The position numbers and the translations under genes are program-made. Below the pieces are notes generated by a model, which was not told where the DNA came from, did no database searches, and saw only the letters and a list, made by a program, of their open reading frames with translations. Below are positions 45,682 through 55,679 of a stretch of DNA of 64,000 nucleotides, one piece after another. The stretch lies in NCBI GenBank assembly GCA_021234155.1, contig JAJEKV010000326.1:64001-128000 (forward strand), read 5' to 3'. The DNA is from Isoetes taiwanensis (Eukaryota; Streptophyta; Lycopodiopsida; Isoetales; Isoetaceae). Position 1 is the stretch's first letter; each line of letters opens with the position of its first letter.

Positions 45682-47442
45682 ATGGCAATTGATACTAAAG
45701 AAACTAAAGAATCTGATTTCTCTACAGGCAGGTCCGATGACAAAAGATTTGCCTTCAACACCCTGAACAAAATCCAGCATCTTGACCTTTTGCTCACATC
45801 TAAAATGACCATCAAGTTAGGCCACTCTTCCCAGAACTGCTGCAGTCTCAAAAATGGGGTTTTCCGAACTACTATGGATGAACTCAAAGCAAGAGCCAAC
45901 AAATGCTATCAGAATCTCTGCTCTGAAGATGGTTGGAACAAAGTATCCTTCAAAATGGTGGAAAGATGGGCTGAATCTTTCCCTTCTGTAGCCGGAAAAT
46001 GGAACAAGGACTTCAAAGAATATACGGAGGCAGCCCTTCCCGATGCAGTGGTCTCCCTTGAAGATACCAAAGCAAAATTTCTGATCAGCGAGATGCCGTT
46101 TTCCAGCTCAACCGGTTGTAAATGCATAGACAAGAATGGGTATTTTATTCCTGAGGAAGCTGCCAACTATACCTGCCCAAACTGTACCAAATTCAAGGAA
46201 GCCAATCTTAACGAGATCAAGTACAAGGAAAAAGAAAATAAGGTGCAGGTGGAGGTCCCGATTCTTGGCAAGGCAAATAAGATAAAAAGTAACATTTCTT
46301 ACTCTGAAATTGTGCAAAATTCTGTTTCTAAAGTTTCTGCAAAAACTATAGAAAAAGATTTTCAGGCATGTACTAATCTTACTGCAGAGAAACAGGTTCC
46401 TATTCTGACAGATAGCCCTGCTCTTCTTGATCTCTCCTCTATCCGTGACCATTCTGCTTCTAACATCTTCTTGGACAGAGGTCTAATCATTCACTTTCCT
46501 GCCTCCTGCCCTGCTCCTAGTGTTGTCAAGTTCCATATTTCCAAGATCCATCACTGTAAAATTGCTTCCATTCTGAAATTGGATACCAAGACCTACCAAG
46601 TCATTTGCCAAGATAGCATATATGCCAATAATGTGCTCAAGAAGAAAATCAATTCTTTTGGCAAGCATCTTGTCTACATCATGAAATGGTTCCCCGAATT
46701 CACCCCGGGAGACCACTCCAACATCTCCATTGTTACCTGGGCTAAATTCCCGAATCTTTCCCCCTATCACCTTAGAGCTATAGGCAATCATCTCGGTCAG
46801 GTTCTTGACATCAGCATCCCCCAAACCAATTTTCCTTCCATATGCCTTTCCAAGTCCATCTCTTCCGACTGGTCTCCTTTGGTTAGCATCAAGACCCCCC
46901 ATCACAGGAACTTAGAAATTCAGATTAACTTCAGTAATACCCCCCTCTCTGGCCTTAAATCGGAGGAAGATATAGAAATCGCAAACAAGAGCACAACTGC
47001 CCACCATGAGGTCAAAAGGGTTTGGATAAAAAAGTCCAATCTGAATCAGACCACCCCCCCTGAGATAAAAAATGAAAAAGGTAGCAGCAGTAATATCCAG
47101 GCTGTGCCCCATGCTATTCCCCCTGCTGAAGCTATTAGAGGCTCGTTTCTAAATCATCCAAGCCCAGATCAGGATCCTTTAGCTTTGGCATTGGATTTAA
47201 ACAGACCGTGCAGACCTATCAACCCGGATCTCTCAAATATGCTCAACATTAAGGCTCAGTTTGATTCCCACCTCAAAAACTTTATAATGAGCTTATGTGA
47301 GAGGTGCCAAGACTACTCCAATCTGTTAATTTCCTGTAGCAAAGCCAAGCAGCAAGCAAAAAGTTACAATCCAAGAGATCCCTTCCGAACAGGATTGGAA
47401 CCAAGTCATAAGCAGGAAGAAGAAAAGAAACCAACTCACTAA
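45682..47442 (+). CDS. LINE-D ORF1: DUF4283-like nucleic-acid-binding protein
   Basis: An intact 586-codon frame. An N-terminal part with a CxCx(20)CPNC zinc-type motif (CKCIDKNGYF ... YTCPNC, about residues 145-167) precedes a DUF4283-like segment. This has LIIHFPASCPAPSVVKFHIS, then KHLVYIMKWFPEFTPGD, ISIVTWAKFPNLSPYHLRAI and GNHLGQVLDI. The 'W.P.F.P....I..W..FP.L......L..IG..LG' order is that of plant LINE and retroelement Gag-like ORF1 proteins. A Pro/Ser-rich linker and a charged C-terminus follow. It should bind element RNA. It is intact although ORF2 is interrupted, and ORF2 starts 78 bases after its stop. Confidence 0.75.
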   Translation: MAIDTKETKESDFSTGRSDDKRFAFNTLNKIQHLDLLLTSKMTIKLGHSSQNCCSLKNGVFRTTMDELKARANKCYQNLCSEDGWNKVSFKMVERWAESFPSVAGKWNKDFKEYTEAALPDAVVSLEDTKAKFLISEMPFSSSTGCKCIDKNGYFIPEEAANYTCPNCTKFKEANLNEIKYKEKENKVQVEVPILGKANKIKSNISYSEIVQNSVSKVSAKTIEKDFQACTNLTAEKQVPILTDSPALLDLSSIRDHSASNIFLDRGLIIHFPASCPAPSVVKFHISKIHHCKIASILKLDTKTYQVICQDSIYANNVLKKKINSFGKHLVYIMKWFPEFTPGDHSNISIVTWAKFPNLSPYHLRAIGNHLGQVLDISIPQTNFPSICLSKSISSDWSPLVSIKTPHHRNLEIQINFSNTPLSGLKSEEDIEIANKSTTAHHEVKRVWIKKSNLNQTTPPEIKNEKGSSSNIQAVPHAIPPAEAIRGSFLNHPSPDQDPLALALDLNRPCRPINPDLSNMLNIKAQFDSHLKNFIMSLCERCQDYSNLLISCSKAKQQAKSYNPRDPFRTGLEPSHKQEEEKKPTH

Positions 47443-47519
47443 TTCTGCTGATTCCAAGACCCCTATTAAAAGAAGTCCAAGGGAGCATCCCTCTCCTTAT
47501 AAACCTCCTGTTATCCAAA

Positions 47520-49020
47520 ATGAATAGCTCTCTCAAAATCATTACCTGGAATCTGCAAGGAATAAATGATTCCAGCAAAAGGGATAGACTTAAGGTTTGC
47601 CTATCCACCCTTATCCCTGATTTTCTTCTCCTTCAAGAGCATAAGCTGCATGATGCTGATTACAGCTCTAAAATTGCTAGAACTCTCCCTCCAGGCATGG
47701 AGACTTGGGCCCTACCAGCCAATAACAGTTCTGGTGGGATTGCAATTTGCTGGAAAAAGAGTCTCAACATAACTGATCAGTATATGATGAATGATGACTA
47801 AAAGTGGATGGTGATTCTTAGCTTCAAGCTCGACAATCTTAAAATTGCCGTTATCAACATTTATGCTTACAATAATCCTACTGAGAGGACAGACTTTTGG
47901 AATAAAATCAGAAACAGTTTTAGCAATGTCGAGGTGGACGAAATCATTATGGGGGGTGATTTCAACATGGTCACCCATAGTTTTATGAAAAATGGTAATT
48001 TCAAGCCCCTCTCTTCGGATGAATTCAACTCTTGGTCTGATTTGATTTCCATCAATAATCTCACCTTAGCTAGAACCTCCCCAAACGATTTCAGCTGGTC
48101 TGATCGCAGAATTAATCCGATCTGCTGCCATCATGATAGATTCTATTTGAGCAAAAATCTCTGGAATTCTAGTAGCAGGGTCACTAACCTGAATGGATAC
48201 ACGCTCGCTGACCACTTCCCTCAGCTCATCTCCATTCATAGAAACAATGGAGTCGCCACCAAAAGGAATTCCTACTTCAAATTAAACACCCAGCTGATTA
48301 ACCACCCTGATTTCAGGGATATCATTTTGGATTTGATTGATTCTACAGAAAAACCCCACGGGAGCTATGGCTGGATGTCTTGGTGGTGTAACATAGCCAA
48401 GCTAATCAAGGACAAACTCAAGACTTGGGGGAAAGAGATCCACCTTGCCAAGATGGTTCACTTGAATAGTCTTAAAAACACTCTCCCGAATACTGCAGGG
48501 GAAGAATACAACAGAATTAGTCAAGAAATTGAGGCCGAAGAACTAAGGATTGCAGCAGGTTGGAGACTCAAATCAAAGATCACTGAGCTTAAGGATGATG
48601 AAAGAGCTCATTCAAAGTATTTCTTTGTTAAGGCCAAGGGCAGAACTAGAAGAAATCAAATAGATGAGATTATGGTCAATGGCACTAAGATTACTGGAGA
48701 TGACAACCTTAAAGCTGTTGCCACAAATCATTTTACTAATATCATGGGCACCACCTCCGTCTCTTATCAGGAAGATAGTGAGAACTTTATCAAAATGGAG
48801 GAAAAAGTCACTCATGATCAGAATATTGCTCTAACAAGTCTGTTCTCTCTGGAGGAGCTTGGCAAAGTGGTCCACGACATGAAGAACGGCAAATCTCCAG
48901 GACCAGACGATCTTCCAGCTGAATTCTTCAAAGCTACATGGGATTTTCTGGGACCCCACATTCTGAATATTGCCAATGAGTTTATTATGAGGAAGAAAAT
49001 GGATAACATAATCAACACCA
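47520..49020 (+). pseudogene. LINE-D ORF2 5' part: endonuclease and RT start
   Basis: From ATG 47,520: LKIITWNLQGINDSSKRDRL and FLLLQEHKLHD (Asn and Glu of the APE endonuclease), MGGDFNMV, DRRINPICCHHDRFYLS and ADHFPQL (catalytic D/N and H). A linker leads to the RT start with FSLEELGKVVHDMKNGKSPG and DDLPAEFFKATWDFLG. The only internal lesion is a TAA at 47,799-47,801; the frame is the same on both sides. It is cut at codon Thr (49,017-49,019) by the TIR transposon and continues in phase at 61,974. Confidence 0.85.
49017..49020. repeat. 4-bp target-site duplication, left (ACCA)
   Basis: Direct neighbour of the left terminal inverted repeat; the same four bases follow the right one at 61,970-61,973. 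Confidence 0.9.
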
Positions 49021-49041
49021 GGGTTAAAGCATGGTATAGTG
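49021..49041 (+). repeat. Left terminal inverted repeat (21 bp)
   Basis: GGGTTAAAGCATGGTATAGT plus G; exact reverse complement of 61,949-61,969. Homology fades inside, with only loose subterminal similarity (a 'gaattttgggggga' motif at about 49,150 against its complement near 61,815). Confidence 0.95.
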
Positions 49042-50057
49042 GCTCAATATGTTAGTTTTGCAACATCAAATAATAGATCCAAAATAGTGGGAATTTTAGT
49101 CCAAAAATAGCTACAAGAACTTCGACCAACTCGAATGGCGAGAATGACGGAATTTTGGGGGGAACTCGTTTGAAGCACCCAAGAGCTTAGCCATCACCGC
49201 ATCTCCAGAACCAGATGTTCACACACAGACGCCTCCATCAAGAACACGATTTGGGGGCTTGCAATTGTGGCGTCAATTAAACAGTTACAACAGGATTTCG
49301 AATTTTTCAAGGTCGAATTTGCACTGCATGTATTGACAGGGTGACAGGGAAGCTACCATTTGAAGATTCGAAGTTATTGAGTAAGATTGGTTATGCACAT
49401 AGACTATTACAATTTTTTCTTTAGCCTTGGCATTCGATTTGCTTCACCCCTTTATTCTAGCTTTGGTGGAACCTTTTAAATCCACTCTTTGGAGTCGGAT
49501 TTGTGAAGACCTGAGAGAATTTTTTGGTTCCCGTGATAAGATAAATTTTAGATATGAGCAAAGCAAAGCCATCTAACTGTGGCCAAGAATTTCATATTGA
49601 AACTTTTCAAAGGTTGAGCAATATGAAAGAAGTGGCTGCCATTTAGAATACATTTGTTTTGTTACGTAATTCTTATTAAAGAAAGCATTGTTGATTACAA
49701 AGATTATTAAAGTCTCAACATGCATGTATATGTAAATGGTCGTGTGTTTTGTTATTTGCTTTAGTGTGCTTTGCTTTTATTGAAGCTAACAGGTAAGTGC
49801 ACATTTGCAGGAAGTTTTGCACATTTGTAAGTCTGCAAAGCTTGCATTTGTATCATTTTTGGCAGCAAATTGTGGCCCTAATATTAGTCAATGACTTGCT
49901 ACATATCAAAGAAACAGTAATGATGCGACATAAAAGAGTTTAGAACACTCATTTTCCCAAAGAAGTCTTTCTGCTTTATTATTATAGTCGTTTTTGTGGT
50001 TTGTAATTGTGCTTTTCATTTTTTATTTTCAAGGTTCATGGAAGAAGATAAGCGTAA
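49042..50057. other. Left subterminal region, promoter side of the plus-strand gene
   Basis: No gene supported. A probable splice acceptor (tttattttcaag) lies at 50,034 just before the first readable exon, so an upstream leader exon may exist here. Confidence 0.35.
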
Positions 50058-50381
50058 CGGACCGAAAAAGAGAGAGGGATCACCTATAAGGATTTGTATA
50101 AATCTGAGGAGAAAGTCGATGACATTGAGATGCGGAAGATGTGGGGTGAGAAAGTGAAGGGTAGAGCTTGTTACAGATACAAGCTTCTACAAGAGAAAAG
50201 AAAGAAGGAGTTCATGGATCTATACAAGAAAATATTCAACAGAGATAAAGTTTTAGGCGGGCAGGTTCCAGGTGCTTTAGCGATGGCTTTTGTGTTACAT
50301 TGCAATGGGCAGACGGTAGATTGGCTTAGCTTTTATGAGCATGCATCTTCAGCCTCAAGAACTAAAAAGAATGAGTCATAG
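50058..50381 (+). CDS. Transposon cargo gene, basic exon of unknown function
   Basis: A 108-codon open block (RTEKERGITYKDLYKSEEKV, then KVKGRACYRYKLLQEKRKKE, GGQVPGALAMAFVLHCNGQT and VDWLSFYEHASS). It is strongly basic in the first half and ends with a small hydrophobic core. No family is recognised. It follows an acceptor-like site and may be the first coding exon of the plus-strand gene that continues at 51.2 kb. Confidence 0.4.
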   Translation, partial: RTEKERGITYKDLYKSEEKVDDIEMRKMWGEKVKGRACYRYKLLQEKRKKEFMDLYKKIFNRDKVLGGQVPGALAMAFVLHCNGQTVDWLSFYEHASSASRTKKNES

Positions 50382-51185
50382 TCTTTGAAGATGTCGTTAT
50401 AATTGATGAAGAGGAGGAGAATGACGCACCTAAAGTCATATCGTCTCCAAGAGCACCCAACTCCTATGTAACATCTAACACTAAGCGTAGAAGCAACTTT
50501 CATCCCAACAACAATCCACAAGGTAATTTAGATGTATCTTTCTTGTTTGATGAGTGTATAGATAAGTTGGCAATAGTTTGCCATAGTTCATAGTTTTGAT
50601 AGAATAGTGGTCGTTTGCATACGTTTAAATTTCCCATTTGTTTATTCCGAGCTCGTGTTCATGTTAGTTACATTTGACATTTGAGTGGCAGTGTTAGTTT
50701 TAGTTAGTCGTGGTTCATGTTCTTATTTTTAGTTAGTGTTAGAAGTTGTTTATATGCGAATAGTTGCAATAGTTGGGCGCTAGTTTTTCTAGTTTGGTGT
50801 TCAATTTGCAACTTTGGCGATTGCGATTCGAGTTGAAACTACTTTGAGTTCTGATTCGAATGTCGATTGCAGTGTAGTGTCACCAGTAGATTCGAGTTGC
50901 AACCATCGTTGGAGTTATAGTTCGAATGTCGATATGCATGTAGTTACTGATTCGAATGTTTTTGTTGGTAGTAGTTGCGGTTGGTGGTAGTTTCAGTTTG
51001 TTTTAGTTTCGCTTAGCTATTAGTTGCGGTTTCAACTCAAACAATGCTCATTTGTTGTTGCAATTTGTATATACAATTTTGTCTAATCGATGCATGTTAT
51101 AGCAATGTCACCAGTGGTTGAAAGAATGGATTTCGTGGATAGAAGATAAGATTAGCAGATTGGCATTGGAAAGCCGGCCAATGAA
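50382..51185. other. Probable intron or decayed exon region
   Basis: A short open part after 50,382 (DVVIIDEEEENDAPKVISSP in one frame) may be coding. The region 50,600-51,100 is made of loosely repeated 'gtagttgcggttggtag/attcgaatgtcga' pieces and holds no gene. Confidence 0.35.
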
Positions 51186-51189
51186 TGAT

Positions 51190-51522
51190 GTGCAATGACT
51201 TAACCGACAAAATCAAAGGCCTTGGCAAGAAACAAGCACACTTGAGGGTGACATTGGCGAGATGATGACATTAATTGCAACCTTACCCACTATAGCAAGG
51301 GTTGGCATTGAGGCTGTCATTGACCTACAGAAAAAAGAACTTGCTGAGATTACACCTGTCATAAAGAATGCAAGTAACGACCTGTTACTTTCAGAAATTT
51401 CTAGGGATGGCACATTGGATGAGCTGAAAAAGATGAAATCTTGTCTTAAAAGAATGTTACTTGCTAGACAAACTATGAGTCACCATTTGATTTGGATCCT
51501 CCCGCCACTGTGGGAGCAATAG
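51190..51522 (+). CDS. Helical exon of the cargo gene
   Basis: An open block with MTLIATLPTIARVGIEAVID, LQKKELAEITPVIKNASNDL and LDELKKMKSCLKRMLLARQT, predicted to be alpha-helical. It overlaps in another frame with the start of the next block, so a frameshift or a splice joins them near 51,490. Function is not recognised. Confidence 0.35.
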
Positions 51523-51850
51523 TTATGAGTAATACGAAGGATAGTATTGAATTGAACGAAGCGTGCCCATTTTGTCACAGATCATTGAAAACAGATGGCA
51601 TGCTTCTACCTACCATTGTTGCAGAATGCATGCATGCGTATCATCTCCCTTGTTGTCTTGTGCATTTCAGGTAGTTGAACATTATCACTCTTTTGCCTCA
51701 TTTTCTTTTAACTATTTAACCATGTATGTCTCTGTGTGTAGTGTATCGGAAGAATGCTGCGAGATCCATTGTGAGCACAAGATATCAATGACATGGATAT
51801 CTCTACTTGGTCTGAACGGACGAAAAAGAGTGCAAATGAACACAATGATA
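51492..51850 (+). CDS. RING/PHD-like zinc-binding exons of the cargo gene
   Basis: Exon 51,492-51,670 ends CPFCHRSLKTDG, ECMHAYHLPCCLVHF. A 71-base intron (51,671-51,741, gtagtt...tgtgtag) splits a Ser codon, and the next exon continues SEECCEIHCEHKISMTWISL in frame. Joined, the ligands read C-x2-C ... C-x-H-x2-H-x2-C ... C-x3-C, a cross-brace-like zinc pattern of RING/PHD type. I recall the form 'YHxxC...C...C......W' from uncharacterised early-plant proteins, unverified. The correct phase across the intron shows this was a spliced gene. Confidence 0.5.
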
Positions 51851-51929
51851 GAGTCTTGTGATGGTTGGTTGTACATTTATGATAAGTTTGAAATGATCAT
51901 ACCTTATATTGAGGAATGTTTATGCATGT

Positions 51930-52095
51930 GGAGCAGAAAGGAATGGAGGATTTGCAATGGCTGCCTTTACTCCAACATCCATGTCCTCTGCCAAGGAAAA
52001 CAAGCTGCTGCCAAGACGTTTGAGTGCTGATTTGACTGTTGAAGAAGAACACAAAAAGACGGCGTTAGTCATTACTGAAAATAATGTCAAAGAAG
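51930..52095 (+). CDS. Cargo gene exon, charged region
   Basis: An open block after a gtggagcag acceptor (51,927): NGGFAMAAFTPTSMSSAKEN, then RRLSADLTVEEEHKKTALVI. It ends at a gaag|gtaatg donor (52,095). The phase to the next exon does not fit without a one-base change, so a small frameshift is likely. Confidence 0.4.
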
Positions 52096-52168
52096 GTAAT
52101 GTACTGCTGTATGAGTTGAGGTTATATGCATGTTTAAAATGACATGCAGGTTATGACAGTAGGTGCAG

Positions 52169-52316
52169 GTTATGAAATTGTTATCAAGAGGTTTTGATTC
52201 GCATGTCGCGGTTAAAGAAGTTTTAGCTGATATTAAGAGTGAAGCATGTTTTGAAGTTGAGAATGACATTTATCTTGAAGAGACAGAAGATTTGGCCACA
52301 ATGTCACTTCCACCAG
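52169..52316 (+). CDS. Cargo gene exon
   Basis: Between a gtgcag acceptor (52,168) and a caccag|gtagct donor (52,316) the frame reads LSRGFDSHVAVKEVLADIKS, then VENDIYLEETEDLATMSLPP. It is acidic and helical. It ends in phase 1, which the following exon completes exactly. Confidence 0.45.
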
Positions 52317-52386
52317 GTAGCTTATAGAAAAATGGAAAGGTCAATAAGTGAATTCTTAGTCCTTACAATATTTAAAGTGTTTGCAG

Positions 52387-52641
52387 ATAAAGAACATGTG
52401 CCGGAGAGGCCATATCATGGACAAGAACTAAGTGATACTGCATCATCACCTAGTATGAAAAGCAAAGTTGATCACAGTCCATGTAAGGAGAAAAGAGGGA
52501 CTAACCAGGCCTTAAGCAGTCAATTTGAGAAGAAGAATGTTGAGTACCCTGTGAAAAAGAATTGTACGTTGAAGGAGCAGAGTATAGGCAGCCCGAAACA
52601 AATAAGTCAATCCTTGAGATCAGAGGAATCATATTCACCTG
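52387..52641 (+). CDS. Cargo gene exon, Ser/Lys-rich linker
   Basis: Starts after ttgcag (52,386) and completes the codon for Asp: DKEHVPERPYHGQELSDTAS, then CTLKEQSIGSPKQISQSLRS. It ends at cacctg|gtaact (52,641). Low-complexity polar composition suggests a disordered linker between the zinc-motif part and the phosphatase-like domain. Confidence 0.5.
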
Positions 52642-52706
52642 GTAACTTAGCAATTCCATCTCTTAACTTCCACTTAGTACGTGTTTTTAACATTTAAATT
52701 CTACAG

Positions 52707-53440
52707 GAAGTACAAGAGAGCAGGTGGCTACTATAAAGAATAGTAAACGTGGCGGTGACATACATAGCAGTCCCTCTATGTTGCGAATCAATAAGCGGCT
52801 TAAACTGCCTATGAAGCTTTTAATTTTTGAGCTTGAAGGAGTTTTGTGCAAGCTGTTTGAGAAAGGGGAACTATTGCCCAGCAGCCTTCAAGATGGTGCA
52901 GAGGCAAAGCATCTCAATCTCTCAAAGATATTGGTTTTGCGTCCAAGAGCATTGGAGTTTTTGGAATGGTGCGTGGAGCACTTCAGGGTTGCTATCTGGA
53001 CAACATTGACGAGTGTGGCTGCAAATTTAATCCTGAAGCATACCTTTCCAAGGAGTCTTAGAGACAAGTTGCTATTTACTTGGCACTCAGATGTGTGCAC
53101 AAACACATCATTTAAAGTGAGCAAAAAGCCTATTCTCTTTGAAAGATCTCAACAAGGTCTACCATGACTCTAGATACAAGGGAACATGGGCTGAACACAA
53201 CACGCTTTGATTGATGACATGTTATACCGCGGGGCTACAAGAATAGTGCTGGGGGCACGATGAGTGACCCCAAACGCTTATCAGCCATCTTTTGGCTCTT
53301 GGAGCATTTGAAACCTTTTTGCGGGCTGTTGGAAGTTGAGAATGTGAAAGACTACGTGCTTGAGAAGAAACTATCCAATCTGTTGGATAAAGAATCTAAG
53401 CAAGCAATGGATATCCTGAAAAAGTTTAAGTACTCTTGAT
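52707..53440 (+). pseudogene. FCP1/NIF-like HAD phosphatase-like domain, degenerate
   Basis: This exon starts after ttctacag in the right phase (GSTREQVATIKNSKRGGDIH). It holds the HAD fold order of the FCP1/NIF family: LKLPMKLLIFELEGVL (motif I), then LVLRPRALEFLEWCVEHFRV, then AIWTTLTSVAANLIL (motif II). LLFTWHSDVCTNTSFK follows. After frameshifts near 53,145-53,195, NKVYHDSRYKGTWAEHNTL and an IDDML-type piece (motif III) come next, and it ends FCGLLEVENVKDYVLEKKLS to a stop near 53,440. Motif I should be DxDx[TV] but reads ELEG, so both catalytic aspartates are Glu: an inactive or non-catalytic version, in addition to the frameshifts. Family members dephosphorylate proteins such as the RNA polymerase II tail. 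Confidence 0.6.
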
Positions 53441-53599
53441 GTACCTGATGCCAGATTTGCATTTAACATTTTGGATAATGAAGTTTGATTATGGTTGGTG
53501 ATTGATCAAAGATCATGTTGTTTCCATCTTGATAATGTAAATTGATGTACTTTTTGAACCGCATTTGTACTTTTTGATGTTCAACATTGCCTCTCGCTT

Positions 53600-53785
53600 T
53601 CGGGTTTGAAGTGCATCGGGCTTATAACTAGTTTGGTTTTTTGTATTTCCTTTGACAAGATAAGTAGGACTTGCAGAAAAAGATGATTCACATAGTAAAT
53701 ACATTAATAGATCTGGACAAAAGAAATTACACAGTTTCTGGACAAAAGAAATTACACAAAGTTTCTGTCATATATTAAGGTCTTG
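53600..53785 (+). repeat. Long direct repeat, left copy
   Basis: Matches 55,335-55,520 with few differences (shared cttgcagaaaaagatgattc and ggacaaaagaaattacacag). It lies just after the cargo gene end. Each copy contains a doubled 'tctggacaaaagaaattacacaaagtttct' unit. Confidence 0.85.
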
Positions 53786-53789
53786 TCCA

Positions 53790-55130
53790 AGTCTTGTCGA
53801 AGCCTTGAGTCCTATACTTTTGTGTTAATCTGTTTGTTGTAGAAGAGGATTAGAGCCAGGAACTGAGGTCTTTTCCAAAGAGGTAATCCCATATCTCGTC
53901 CAAATAGCAAAAAATTGTCTCTGTTAACAAACCTCCAAAAACCAAACAGATACTATTGCATCTCAAAGGAGGCAATACTGTCAATGTATGTCTCATCGTG
54001 AATGGTAGGAATCTTTGGATCATCGAAGTTTATGGCAAGATTGAACAGCTTGGTTATAGGATTGAGTGAATGAATCGCCAGTTCCCATGACCTAGCCATC
54101 CATAGATTATTATTAATCAGAAAAATCCCGCTCAACCATGAGAAGTATAAGGGTGCCATAAGCATCGCCTAACATTCTCGCGGAGTGTAGAACATCCGCC
54201 TATATTTGTTGAACTGTTTTTCGATTGAATTCATGATGGTTCGAAGTTTATGAACCAAAACATGTAAATCATTTGCATAACTTCTCTTGTATATATACTT
54301 GCCCAAATCCTTTCTCTTGCCTTGCTTATTTCATTGTCTCGATCATCATCCGTCCGATTGACCATTGATTATGGGGAGGGAACTTGACCTCGATGTTCAT
54401 GAATTCTCTCATCTCCATAATCCTGAACTTCAAACCTATCTCGCTCCTCTATCAAATTTTTTCCTCTCGATGACCTCTCAGATAGCTCCATGTACCCTAT
54501 GAGCAAGAAATCAGTTAGAAGTTTTATAAGATGGTAAAGCATTTATGGTAAGGCCTTTTTGCAGAGAGAGCAAGTGAGACCAAAGGTTAGCTATGTTGAT
54601 CCCCTGTTTTGTTTACTTTGAGAATGACAAAGCAGAATTGGAAGGACATTTCATTTTCTCAAAACCATAGGAGAGTTTAAATGAATACCGTGTACAAAAG
54701 AGCAAGTTTAGATCCTAGTTGAGGCCGCTCATTTTGAAGCATATTGTCCCAAGCAAAGATCAGAATTGACTTCAACAAAGAGGTATTTGGACACCATAAG
54801 GCTCCTGGAATGCCAAGAGAAAGATCAATTGAAGGCATAACACCAAGAAAATTGGGATCTTTCGAGTGATTATCCCATATTGGCGTGCGGTCAGAAAGAG
54901 GCTCCATTAATTTGCTTTGAAGAGTAAGATCCCGAAAATTGCCAAAGGGAATGAAAGCTGAGCCTTTGGACGAGATGTCCTTCAAGTTTGAAAGCTGAGA
55001 TTGCTGATCTTCTTTTTGAAGCGCCAAAAAACAATGGAGAAACGGCAGAGTTTTGGGCTTTAGGTTAAAATCGCTCTTCATTTTGGCAATGATAAAGCAC
55101 AGGTGGATGCAACAAAGGGGAAATTGAATC
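53790..55130 (-). pseudogene. Minus-strand gene fragment between the direct repeats
   Basis: Two coding-like blocks: 55,081-54,677 (MKSDFNLKPKTLPFLHCFLA, LSDRTPIWDNHSKDPNFLGV, then LSLGIPGALWCPNTSLLKS) and 54,165-53,953 (PLYFSWLSGIFLINNNLWMA, then DDPKIPTIHDETYID). Between them (54,500-54,360, minus) is an Arg-rich open patch. I do not recognise the protein, nor can I prove that the blocks form one gene. It could be a captured host fragment brought in with the surrounding direct repeats. Confidence 0.3.
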
Positions 55131-55334
55131 GATCAAAAGCAGGGGAGGGTCGGAAAAGAAGGGAGAAAGTGGAAAAGCTTGAGAAACATGAAAGGAGAAC
55201 ACAGGAAGATCAAATTTAGACTAAATTGCCTCACAGATTACCATAATGCAGGATCCTTGACACATTAGAATGGTGAAGATAGTGGTGTCCATTTCAATTA
55301 GATGTGTTTGTTTGTTTGCTTCAGTTTGGTTGCT

Positions 55335-55520
55335 CTGGTTTGGAAGTGCATCATTTGTAACTACTTTGGTTTTTGTATTTCCTTTGACAGTATTTTTAAG
55401 TAGGACTTGCAGAAAAAGATGATTCACAAAGTAAACACATTAATAGATCTGGACAAAAGAAATTACACAGTTTCTGGACATAAGAAATTACACAAAGTTT
55501 CTGTCATATATTAAGGAAAA
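55335..55520 (+). repeat. Long direct repeat, right copy
   Basis: Partner of 53,600-53,785. Just after it, 'aaattacacaaagtttctgt ... ggaaaaccatcaggtgg' is repeated again at about 55,557-55,610. Confidence 0.85.
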
Positions 55521-55679
55521 ACCATCAGGTGGTTGTCTTACAGGAAAAGCAAGCTCGAAATTACACAAAGTTTCTGTTTCGTACTACATAGAAGGAAAAC
55601 CATCAGGTGGATGCTTTACAAAAAAAATCAAGCTCAAAGCTCTAAACCTTAAAAAAAAAAAACAAGCTCTAAGTCTCTT

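Noticed and set aside
49021-49041. CACTA-superfamily assignment because the TIR contains CACTA
   Set aside because: CACTA occurs at the inner end of the TIR on the other strand; the outer terminus is GGGTT and the TSD is 4 bp, not 3 bp.
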